From Trichormus_B sp936914905 (GTDB lineage: Bacteria > Cyanobacteriota > Cyanobacteriia > Cyanobacteriales > Nostocaceae), in assembly GCF_039871975.1 (NCBI RefSeq), contig NZ_JBDPLL010000001.1: 64,000 nt of DNA, one strand, 5' to 3'. Made by a program: the position numbers and the translations under genes. Shown here piece by piece: positions 56,131-64,000 of this stretch; position 1 is the stretch's first letter; the number at the start of each line of letters is the position of its first letter. The notes beneath the pieces were generated by a model. The model did no database searches. It had not been told where the DNA came from and worked only from the letters and a program-made list of their open reading frames with translations.

Positions 56131-57408
56131 ATGACCGCAACAACTCCCAGATTAAAGCACGAGGTTAAAGACCTCGCTCTCGCTCCCTTGGGAAGACAAC
56201 GAATTGAATGGGCTGGACGGGAAATGCCTGTATTGAAGCAAATCCGTGATCGCTTTGAGAAAGAAAAGCCATTTGCTGGATTACGCCTTGTAGCTTGCGC
56301 CCACGTGACCACAGAAACAGCACATTTAGCGATCGCCCTCAAAGCGGGTGGTGCTGATGCTGTATTGATTGCTAGTAACCCTTTATCAACTCAAGATGAC
56401 GTAGCTGCAAGTCTTGTAGCTGATCATGAAATTCCCATTTTTGCTCAAAAAGGCGAAGATAGCGCCACCTATAACCGCCACGTCCAAATTGCATTAGATC
56501 ATCGCCCCAACATCATTGTTGATGACGGTAGCGACGTGGTAGCAGAATTAGTTCAACACCGTCAACACCAAATCGCTGATTTAATTGGTAGTACCGAAGA
56601 AACTACCACAGGTATTGTGCGTTTACGCGCCATGTTTAAACAAGGTTTTCTCACCTTCCCCGCAATTAACGTTAACGACGCAGACACCAAGCACTTCTTT
56701 GATAACCGCTATGGTACAGGTCAATCTACCCTAGATGGGATTATCCGCGCTACAAATCTTTTGTTAGCTGGTAAGACTATTGTGGTGATCGGTTATGGTT
56801 GGTGTGGTAAGGGAACAGCCCTCCGCGCCCGTGGTATGGGTGCAAACGTCATCGTTACCGAAATTGATCACATCAAGGCAATTGAAGCCGTTATGGATGG
56901 TTTCCGCGTGTTGCCAATGGCGGAAGCTGCTCCTTTAGGTGATATCTTTATTACTGTGACAGGTAACAAGCATGTCGTTCGGGGTGAACACTTCGATCTC
57001 ATGAAAGACGGTACAATAGTTTGTAACTCTGGGCACTTTGACTTGGAACTTGATTTAAAATACTTGGCTGCTAATGCTAAGGAAATTAAAGATGTCCGTC
57101 CTTTCACTGAAGAGTATAAATTGACAAATGGTAAATCCGTTGTCGTTTTGGGACAAGGACGTTTGATTAATTTGGCTGCTGCTGAAGGACATCCTAGCGC
57201 GGTTATGGATATGAGTTTTGCTAATCAAGCTTTAGCTTGTGAATACCTGGTGAAAAATAAGGGTAAGTTAGCACCTGGTTTACACTCTATTCCTAGAGAA
57301 GTGGATGAAGAAATTGCTCGCTTGAAGTTGCAAGCTATGGGGATCTTCATTGATAGTTTGACAGCAGATCAAATTGAGTATATCAATTCTTGGACTTCAG
57401 GTAGTTGA
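56131..57408 (+). CDS. ahcY: AhcY, S-adenosylhomocysteine hydrolase
   Basis: 425 residues. Substrate domain motifs CAHVTTETAHLAIALKAGGA, SNPLSTQDDVAASLV and FPAINVNDADTKHFFDNRYG, then the NAD-binding fold VVIGYGWCGKGTALRARGMG with VTEIDHIKAIEAVMDGFRV, and the C-terminal loop. It splits S-adenosylhomocysteine to adenosine and homocysteine, sustaining methylation, and is cytosolic. A strong terminator follows. Intact. Confidence 0.97.
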   Translation: MTATTPRLKHEVKDLALAPLGRQRIEWAGREMPVLKQIRDRFEKEKPFAGLRLVACAHVTTETAHLAIALKAGGADAVLIASNPLSTQDDVAASLVADHEIPIFAQKGEDSATYNRHVQIALDHRPNIIVDDGSDVVAELVQHRQHQIADLIGSTEETTTGIVRLRAMFKQGFLTFPAINVNDADTKHFFDNRYGTGQSTLDGIIRATNLLLAGKTIVVIGYGWCGKGTALRARGMGANVIVTEIDHIKAIEAVMDGFRVLPMAEAAPLGDIFITVTGNKHVVRGEHFDLMKDGTIVCNSGHFDLELDLKYLAANAKEIKDVRPFTEEYKLTNGKSVVVLGQGRLINLAAAEGHPSAVMDMSFANQALACEYLVKNKGKLAPGLHSIPREVDEEIARLKLQAMGIFIDSLTADQIEYINSWTSGS

Positions 57409-57430
57409 TACTTTGATTAGTTGATTTTTT

Positions 57431-57466
57431 GGGGATAGGCTTTTTGGCTTATCCCCTTTTTTTTTT
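57431..57466 (+). terminator. Intrinsic terminator of ahcY
   Basis: Stem ggggataggc/gcttatcccc (one G-T wobble) with a short T-rich loop, followed by ten T. Located 23 bases after the ahcY stop. A classical rho-independent terminator. Confidence 0.9.
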
Positions 57467-57577
57467 GTTTTGTGTTATGGATTTATTCAAAGAACCCGAG
57501 AGAGGCAGAGAGCTTAGAGGGAGGAATACTTTACTTCAAAAATTATGATAAGATAGAGAATATCATTTAAAATTTAT

Positions 57578-57688
57578 ATGTCAGCGAAAGGTATTTTTCA
57601 TAACGTAGTTAGCCTAGCTTTAGGAAAAGAGAATTGGCAAATTACTCATGATCCTTTGATCCTTTGCAAGAGGATTCCAGAATATTAA
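57578..57688 (+). pseudogene. xisH: xisH relic (fdxN element excision-factor H family)
   Basis: ATG 57578 reads MSAKGIFHNVVSLALGKENW then QITHDPLILCKRIPEY and stops at 57688. The beginning matches the conserved start of XisH proteins (consensus of the type AKDIFHxAVxxALxKxGWxITHDP). The rest, with the IDLGAEK core, is missing; the ISAs1 fragment lies just downstream. XisH with XisI is required for excision of the fdxN element in Anabaena, but many copies of unknown role exist. Confidence 0.6.
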
Positions 57689-57750
57689 GATATACTGAGT
57701 TTTGTATAGCTATGCCAGGCAAGCTATCAAAAATCAAATAGGAATCCTAT

Positions 57751-58220
57751 AAAAGATATGCTAATTCTATCCGTAGTCATTGGGGAATAGAAAATTCATC
57801 ACATTGGGTATTAGATGTAGCTTTAAAAGAAGATAATTGCCGGATTAAGAAGGATAATGCTCGACAAGATTTTGCAGTGATGCGACAGATAGCAGTTAAT
57901 CTTTTGGGTAAAGAGAAATGCGTGAAGCGGGGGATAAAAAAATAGTTTTTGGCAGCAATGGATAATAACTATTTAGAAAGGATTTTAGCATTAGCGTAAA
58001 CTAGCTTGTCAATAATTTAGTTAAAATAGTTACTTATTTATGGCTGAATAATTAGCTAATTTATCCGTAGACAAGAGTTATTATACTAGATATAAGTTAA
58101 CTTACGCCTTTGCAAAATCATTTATTTATTCTGTTTATCTTTTTGTCAATTTTTGCACTTATATAGAGGATTTTGAAATCCTTATTAGTTTTTGTTACGA
58201 AATGAGGTGCGTTTCCCCTG
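57751..58220 (+). mobile_element. ISAs1-type fragment, 3' end
   Basis: Near-identical to 9457-9948, starting at aaaagatatgctaattctat and ending at the same gtttcccctg terminus. It holds only the last part of the transposase (NSIRSHWGIENSSHWVLDVA to the stop). Left end and most of the element are absent. It differs from the first copy by loss of the 12-base tandem expansion and a few substitutions. Confidence 0.9.
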
Positions 58221-59034
58221 GATATTATTCCCTACCCCTCTCAGTTCAATATGGGCGTGGGACTTTCACCCCACCCAGCTTCCAATGTTCTTAGCTTTCA
58301 TGCTTGCTCATATCGATATAATCGTGATAATCGTGGCAGCTTCCATATATTGCTATAAGGTTTTTAGTTTTCCAGTTTTGACAGTTTCCATCATGTTGAT
58401 GGAGATGTACCTTCTCATCAATAAGCATTTTTAATCCACAATGTCCATATTTATGGTTTTGCCGTTTAATTGCTCTAGAGATATTATCGTCGTATAACTT
58501 ACTGTTACGTTCGCTCCAATAAGTTAAATCACCCTACAATGGTGATTTCTCTCCTTTGACATTTTTGACATTGATGTGTTTGTTTTCGGAGTGACGAACT
58601 GATTGGAATGCTTTGTCTAGTAATTACAATAGTAGGGACTTTGAGAATCCGGGTTTTACTATCCTTTTTGTAAATGAGTATTTCACGTAATCCCTGATGT
58701 GTCCAGTTATTACCTTGGGTTCTAAGCTTCTCACTTAGTTCAAACCTTTGCTCAAAAGAGAGTACGGTTTTCCCGTCTATTCCTCCTATCTTTTTCTCAG
58801 CATTTAGCTGTGTTACTTGACGGATAGAGCCAGTAATATTGCAGAGGTAGACTTCAGAATCAGCTTTTGTAGTGACTGCGCTTTCCGCTTGTCACCAACT
58901 GGAATAGCTTTATACACGCGTCTTTGTAGGCGAAATAGGTTCCGGCGGAATTTCTTCCAAGGTAACGTTTTCCAGTCTACATTCCGCACTTCATTCTGAA
59001 GTACGCATATAAATGTAAAAAATAGATAAGGCAA
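58221..59034 (-). pseudogene. Group II intron with reverse transcriptase/HNH, deleted core
   Basis: Minus strand: the N-terminal part starts VDWKTLPWKKFRRNLFRLQR, RVYKAIPVGDKRKAQSLQKL, GIDGKTVLSFEQRFELSEKL. The RT middle with the YADD site is missing. The C-terminal part from about 58540 reads GDLTYWSERNSKLYDDN, KRQNHKYGHCGLKMLIDEKV, HLHQHDGNCQNWKTKNLIAI and YGSCHDY, ending at 58291. This tail is the HNH domain of group II intron proteins. Downstream, 58246-58283 shows a domain V-like fold (ctgggtggggtgaaagtccc). Its 3' end abuts the ISAs1 fragment. Nonfunctional. Confidence 0.85.
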
Positions 59035-59079
59035 TAAAAATTGCCAACAACGTGGAACTGGTAAGTATTGACAATAAAT

Positions 59080-60655
59080 TCAGAAGAAAGGATGAGAAGA
59101 TGAATATAAATGAGCCTGAATTAAATAAAAATACCCAAAAATACCAATTACCAAAAAGAAGAGTCTGAAAGTCAGAAATTGGAGCACTTGGGAATAATAT
59201 ATGAGATAGGAATTATAGAAAAAGTTAATAAGATATTCTTAATCTATAGTAGAGATAAAGTAAATACAATACAGGATAAATAGTCAAAGTAATCATTCTG
59301 AATGGATCGTCTAGGTTTTGTATGGAGACCATTATATTTATTAGGAGCGGGAATTGAAGCCGAAGATTTAAATGATGATAAAATAGGCAGAGTAATGGAT
59401 AAGCTATACAAATATAGATTAACTATACAAATATAGATTAACTATACAAATATGGACTCACTAAATTCTTCCTAATAATTAATTACCTTTTAATTAGTCA
59501 AATATATGGAGTAGGAAGCAAATCTTCCCATTTAGGTTCAACCTAATTGCATTTGCATAGAGAGTATAACAATTGCCTAAATAACTTAGGACAAGAATTA
59601 GGAATGAACCGATAAAATCCGATTAATATCATACAAGGATATTCTCGTGACCATAGTCCAGACTTAAAATAATGTATTTGAAATTTAAATGTATATTAAA
59701 TTTAATAGTAAGTAGTGACGGAGATATACCCTTATTTTTTAGATGATCATCAGGAAATGAATCAGATAAAGCAGTATTTGCTCAAATCTTAGTGGAGTAT
59801 GACAAATAAATAGATTTCGAAATTATAAAAGTATAATGGTAACTGATAGTGCACTATATAGCGAAAGTAATTTAAAATTAATGTCGAACATGAAATAAAT
59901 AAGTCCAGTACCTTTATCGATTAGAGAAGCCAAAAACTCGGTCAGAGCATTTACCAGTACAAAACTGAAACCAAGTGAAATCAAAGGATATAGCTATCAA
60001 GAAGAAAAAGTATCTTATGGGGGAATAGAGCAAAGATAGCTATTAGTAGAAAATGCAGACAGAAAAAAGCAGACTTAAAGAAATTAACCCAAAGCATTCA
60101 AGAGGAGTTTCTAAAAATCACTAAACAACTAGGTAGATTAGTCAAAGAAGAATTTGAACAGACATCGTTAGCGGAATTAGAAATTAAAGAACTGGCAGCA
60201 AAATTAAAAGATAATAAGATATCGGAGTTAGAAATTACCAGGATGTTAAATAAATGACAAGCAGTACTGTATCAAGTAAGAGGTGAACTAATAGAAACTC
60301 AGGAGTTAATCACCCAATATTATCACTCTTGCGCTCAACCTATTTTAGGGACGAATATTTTAGAGACAACTAAATTAAAAACTATTATTGATATTATATT
60401 GATAATATATAGAGAACAGCAATCAACAGGAAGAGGATTTAGATTTATCAAAAACCCGTGATTTTTCGCCGATAGTCTTTTTGTAAAAAATCCAGAAAGA
60501 GTAGAGACAATCATGGTGTTAATAACATTTTGTCTTTCGGTTGATAATCTGGGACAAAGACAATTAAGAATCTCGTTAAATACGCAAAAAGCTACAGTTA
60601 AAAATCAACTGAATAAACCTAGAGAATCCCCTACTTCACCTTGTATATTTCAGAG
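59080..60655 (+). pseudogene. IS1634-type transposase, decayed
   Basis: Readable islands: MNINEPELNKNTQKYQLPKR, GIIYEIGIIEKVNKIFLIY, FVWRPLYLLGAGIEAEDLND (DDKIGRVMDKLYKY), then GDIPLFF, SGNESDKAVFAQILVEYDK, MVTDSALYSESN, SPVPLSIREAKNSVRAF, KGYSYQEEKVSYGGIEQR, ADRKK. The tail NKISELEITRMLNK, LITQYYHSCAQPIL, RVETIMVLITFCLSV follows. The order (IEAEDLNDDKIGRVMDKLY; TDSALYS; DLxxL C-terminal) matches IS1634-type transposases with an N-terminal DUF4277 region. Many stops and shifts. Ends are not identified. Confidence 0.8.
59404..59460 (+). repeat. 19-bp tandem repeat in IS1634 relic
   Basis: Three copies of ctatacaaatatagattaa, the third diverged. It lies within the LDKLYKY region, so it is a slippage expansion of decaying DNA. 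Confidence 0.75.
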
Positions 60656-61110
60656 CCTCTAAGTTGGGCTGGTTCCCCGACTTGAAGCAACTAGCATATG
60701 TTTTCAAGTGATTCATTTTCTGATTACACAGTTCATAGGATTCTGAACTTTATAGAGGAACGTTATTAAATTTTGTAATTCCTACCTACAGCTTGTCAAA
60801 AGTATTATTTATTTTCTTACCTTTCAAATCTCTAATTCACTATTGCATAGTGTTGTATTTTCATAAGTGATTGAAAAATTCAAATTAAATATTTTCATCT
60901 AATTAGCTTTTTTTACACAATAAGAAAGCTAGAACTCTGACGTGCATAATTTATATTATTATGGCTACTAGATTTAAAAAAATAGTTCTGAACTACCTAT
61001 GAATCTAGTGCAATTATGCTACTTATTATTGAAGTGCGAATTATTGAAGTGCGAAATCTGGGTTACAAAAAATAAATTCCATATCAGGTAAACTAAAAAC
61101 AACAATTTTC
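60656..61110 (+). other. Intergenic region, no recognised feature
   Basis: 455 bases between the IS1634 relic and the hydrolase gene. AT-rich, with a direct repeat ttattgaagtgcgaa at about 61026-61052. No reading frame with a family resemblance. Confidence 0.45.
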
Positions 61111-61911
61111 ATGCTTAAAACAATGACAGCAAATAATCCCACAATTTTAGCTTTGGATTTTGATGGAGTAATTTGCGATGGACTAATTGAATATTTTGAA
61201 GTAGCATGGCGTACTTACCATCAAATTTGGTTGTCATCTGCTACCCACACACCACCAGATGATTTAGCTTTGAGGTTTTATCGCTTACGTCCTGTAATTG
61301 AAACTGGTTGGGAAATGCCCATTTTAATTAAAGCTTTAATTGAGGGTTTTTCGGATGATAAGATCCTGCAAGACTGGACAACTATTACTTCACAAATTTT
61401 GACAGCAGATAACCTAGATGCAAAAGAAGTCGCTAAAAAACTTGATACTTTGCGGGATGAGTGGATTAATGCAGATTTAGATAGTTGGCTAAACTTACAT
61501 CAATTCTATCCTGGTGTGATAGAAAAACTAAAAATGACAGTTACAAGTGAGGTTCAACTATATATTATTTCTACTAAAGAAGGGCGTTTCGTCCACCACT
61601 TGTTACAAAAAGAAGGAGTTAACTTACCAACAACAGCAATTTTTGGAAAAGAAGTGAAACGTCCAAAATATGAAACTCTGCGACAATTAATTGATAAGTC
61701 TGAAGATAGTTCTGTAAGTGTATGGTTTGTAGAAGATAGACTGAAAACATTACAGTTAATTCAAAAGCAGTCAGACTTAAATCATGTACGACTTTTTTTA
61801 GCAGATTGGGGTTATAATACCCAAGCAGAAAGGCAAACAGGAAATAATGACCAACGTATTAAGCTAATATCACTCTCTCATTTTGCACATGATTTTTCTA
61901 ACTGGAGTTGA
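61111..61911 (+). CDS. HAD-superfamily hydrolase
   Basis: 266 residues; an internal ATG at 61126 (MTANNPTILALDFDG) is an alternative start. Motif I LDFDGVICDG (nucleophile and acid aspartates), motif II-like ISTKEGR, motif III region GKEVKRPKYETL, and motif IV VWFVEDRLKTLQLI. The long helical cap lies between motifs I and II. Substrate unknown; such proteins are generally cytosolic phosphatases. It stands alone in decayed surroundings, and an assembly gap follows. Intact. Confidence 0.88.
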   Translation: MLKTMTANNPTILALDFDGVICDGLIEYFEVAWRTYHQIWLSSATHTPPDDLALRFYRLRPVIETGWEMPILIKALIEGFSDDKILQDWTTITSQILTADNLDAKEVAKKLDTLRDEWINADLDSWLNLHQFYPGVIEKLKMTVTSEVQLYIISTKEGRFVHHLLQKEGVNLPTTAIFGKEVKRPKYETLRQLIDKSEDSSVSVWFVEDRLKTLQLIQKQSDLNHVRLFLADWGYNTQAERQTGNNDQRIKLISLSHFAHDFSNWS

Positions 61912-61969
61912 TTGCTCTATTTTTTAATAGCCCCGTATATAAAGCCCCCTATTGATTTTAGACTTTAGG

Positions 61970-62069
61970 NNNNNNNNNNNNNNNNNNNNNNNNNNNNNNN
62001 NNNNNNNNNNNNNNNNNNNNNNNNNNNNNNNNNNNNNNNNNNNNNNNNNNNNNNNNNNNNNNNNNNNNN
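61970..62069. other. Assembly gap of 100 N
   Basis: Exactly 100 undetermined bases, the usual filler for a scaffold gap of unknown size. Real distance and content between the HAD gene and the sequence after the gap are unknown; a repeat or insertion element is a likely cause. Confidence 0.97.
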
Positions 62070-62239
62070 GTTTTTTGATATCCTAAACATCTACATGTCT
62101 TAGGATATATACAAGTAAAAGTTTCTACTATTTGTTACTCCAAATTTTTAAGGAAAGTGGATTAAATAAGGTGTAAGAGTGCCAATAAGACTATACCCTA
62201 GAAGGGTAGATGGAGAACTGGTAGATGATGGGCCCTGAC

Positions 62240-62480
62240 CCTGGTGAAATTCTTGAAGTTAAAATGCAACGATACTATAAGTCGTTATCAGAGAAGGACC
62301 CTCTATATGGGTGGCGATTGAAGCCCTAAAACTAGGGTACAGGGGGCAGGCATAGATCGCAGTTTGCTGTTATGCCATCACGAAACCTGAAAGTTGGGCT
62401 TGGAGGAACTTGAGGAAGAAAAGTAGGTTTTAGTATCTTGAGTGCGAGAAACACGTTCATGATCATATCCTACCAGAATT
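62240..62480 (+). pseudogene. ISAzo13-like transposase N-terminal relic
   Basis: Frames join as RYYKSLSEKD, then WVAIEALKLGYRGQA, IA and, more degraded, LKVGLGGT or LGLEELEEEK. The SLSEKDRRRYAAIEALKLGxGG pattern is the N-terminus of ISAzo13-type transposases, named from this very group of cyanobacteria. Only this short N-terminal part is visible, with at least two frameshifts. The boundary with the minus-strand gene relic downstream lies near 62490 but is uncertain. Confidence 0.5.
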
Positions 62481-62489
62481 CCCTCGGTT

Positions 62490-63662
62490 TTTGCCGGACT
62501 TTATCAATAATTTCTGGTGGAATTTGCAAATATTAACTTTTAATATCTGGTGGATATTTATTTCCCGCCTTACCCAACAAAGTGTGATCGCGGGTTGGAA
62601 CTTCCGAAACTAGCCTATAAGTCGTCCCTTCCAATAATTACACAGGTGATCGTAAACCCCCTTCCTGATCAACCGCAATCACTGGACCCGGAAAATAGAT
62701 TTCCTTTGGATAAGACAAAGCAGGAATCAAATTAGGCAAATCTGATACCAAATTATAAGTTTGTAGTACTTCCTTCGTAAGATTTGTAATTAGTTACAGA
62801 TCAAGAGAAATTCTGTAATTCCAAGAAGAGCGCCTCAAAGTAATAACATCATTTCGAGAAATTTTCTATCCCTTACCTGTATAACGGTCAAAAGCCAAAA
62901 CACACCAAAAACCTTATGCTTAGGATCTAATCGACATCACCACCTTGGGTTTCATTTCCCCCCGCAGATTTTGGTTCATCTCACTATTAAAACCGTAATG
63001 AAAATTATAATCTACTTTTCCTAGTTCACTACTTCTTCCCTTAAGACTTTAAAATTGGGACTCGTAAAATTCTTTTTGCCCAACCCTTCTCTTGTTAATG
63101 GACTCAAAGCCAAGCGTGACCGATAATATAAAACCAAAGTTGGTAGAGCCACACCCAAAAATAACAGCAACACAGGAGAAAAACCCATAGTTTGACTCAG
63201 AGTTGCAGCCACACCCAACAATATTAACCCAATCACAATAGAATAACCCAAATCCTTGCGTCGGGGAGTATCATAGCTGTGCAGCACCTGATGCTCAATC
63301 ACCAATTGAGCCAAATTGATCCTTCTATCATTCCAGTCGCCCAAAAACCTACCAAAAAAGCCCTCAAAGTGACCAACATTCCAATAGCAATGCAGAACTT
63401 AACCAGAATGTTAGCATTGCGGCGACGGTAGTAACTCCAAATTGCACCAACTATACTCAAAGGAACAGCCCTTGGAAAGACTAAAATTAGTCTCAGATAC
63501 AATATCCGTCGCCACAGTTCCTAACACCACCAGTCCTAGCACCAGGACCCGCAAGAAAATAGAATCTTCCACTTCTGCTGAAGAAGACCTTTGTTTATTT
63601 TGTCGCCAGTAATAACCTGCGGGTACACGCCAAAAGCGATTTATCCTGGAAAAATTTAACAT
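62490..63662 (-). pseudogene. TgpA-like membrane protein (DUF3488/transglutaminase), frameshifted
   Basis: From ATG 63662: MLNFSRINRFWRVPAGYYWR, SIFLRVLVLGLVVLGTVATD, then VPLSIVGAIWSYYRRRNANI (63299-63502), GMLVTLRAFLVGF, INLAQLVIEHQVLHSYDTPR, RKDLGYSIVIGLILLGVAAT (63021-63344), and, past more shifts, GEMKPKVVMSIRS, FWCVLAFDRYTGKG, LPNLIPALSYPKEIYFPGPV and PPEIIDKVRQK. This is the order of cyanobacterial transmembrane proteins with a DUF3488 region and a periplasmic transglutaminase-like domain. The last domain with the catalytic Cys is missing, replaced by the ISAzo13-like relic. Confidence 0.8.
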
Positions 63663-64000
63663 TTTTAAGTAAGTAGAACTATGATATAGACGCTAAGGAC
63701 ACAATGCTAGGAATCAAAGCTAATAACCTTGTCTTCAACCTTAGCCTTACTCTATCCTAGTTTTAGACTCCCTCTAGGTATCTAAGGGAATCCACGCTGT
63801 TTTAGGAAGTATCCTGCTCATAGCTACCTACTATAGATGACCTAATTAGTGTTTCTTGCAAAGAGGAGTAAACTTAAAAACCAGGATTATCACTTGTTTT
63901 ATTGGCGTTTATCAACTGAGAGTGCTGGTAGCAGTAACTAGGATTACATCATGAGATTAATCGCCAACAACAGAGGTTGTTCTTCTATTTCTGGACATTC
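63663..64000 (+). other. Region up to window end, no confirmed gene
   Basis: 340 bases. AT-rich with no extended frame. An ATG at 63951 opens MRLIANNRGCSSISGH and runs off the window edge; it could start a gene on the + strand but 16 codons are too few to judge. Confidence 0.35.

Noticed and set aside
58192..58434. 80-codon + strand membrane-like frame
   Set aside because: It is antisense to the HNH end of the group II intron protein and to its domain V.

Overview
The window reads as a chromosomal piece of a filamentous, heterocyst-type cyanobacterium undergoing genome erosion. The evidence is the gene set (sufR/sufBCDS, psbA, ictB, a TLP40-type cyclophilin, cyanoexosortase, cofG), several GCGATCGC (HIP1) sites, short tandem 'cagtggtcagt'/'ataactgat' repeats, and many AT-rich decayed genes and insertion sequences. 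This combination fits an obligate symbiont such as 'Nostoc azollae' (the Azolla cyanobiont). That name is an inference from pattern and was not tested by a search.

Layout. 1-1.6 kb: decayed ground with a broken YbhB/YbcL lipoprotein and a broken pair resembling a secreted toxin domain and a small partner protein. 1.7-8.0 kb: intact iron-sulfur assembly locus, with sufR divergent from sufB-sufC-sufD-sufS and two CAAC-N6-GTTG SufR operators between them. 8.1-12.3 kb: insertion graveyard, with an IS66-type transposase split by a complete but dead ISAs1-type element and a 20-bp perfect hairpin, followed by relics including a Uma2 nuclease. 12.4-25.3 kb: dense housekeeping block (GerMN lipoprotein-like gene, efp-accB, cyclophilin, thiL, gap2, broken nadD, murC-murB, ybaB, low-Mr phosphatase, response regulator, smpB, WGxxGxxG protein). 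25.4-36.7 kb: ictB, a GAF/pseudo-kinase, then an exopolysaccharide/exosortase cluster (DegT aminotransferase, cyanoexosortase B, its associated protein, SLBB export protein, Wzc-like co-polymerase) and cofG. 37-41 kb: broken psbA and broken cytochrome P450. 41.4-45.5 kb: aroC, ADP-ribosylglycohydrolase, VOC protein, ylqF. 46-52 kb: two adjacent metabolic losses, the succinate-semialdehyde dehydrogenase/2-oxoglutarate decarboxylase pair (cyanobacterial TCA bypass) and a manganese/zinc ABC transporter whose binding-protein gene ends in an ISKra4-type element. 53.5-57.4 kb: small hypothetical, MscS channel, ahcY. 57.5-60.7 kb: a second graveyard (xisH relic, ISAs1 3' fragment, group II intron, IS1634-type transposase). 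61-64 kb: HAD hydrolase, a 100-N assembly gap, an ISAzo13-like relic and a decayed transglutaminase-type membrane protein.

Intact genes are mostly core (cofactor assembly, cell wall, translation, central carbon, redox), while losses fall on redundant, environmental or mobile functions. Most nonsense codons that can be compared with a conserved residue are single C-to-T or G-to-A changes (CAA to TAA, TGG to TAG/TGA), consistent with recent AT-biased decay. No tRNA, rRNA, tmRNA or CRISPR array was recognised by eye. Start sites, family names and relic boundaries were assigned by reading the sequence, without alignment tools.
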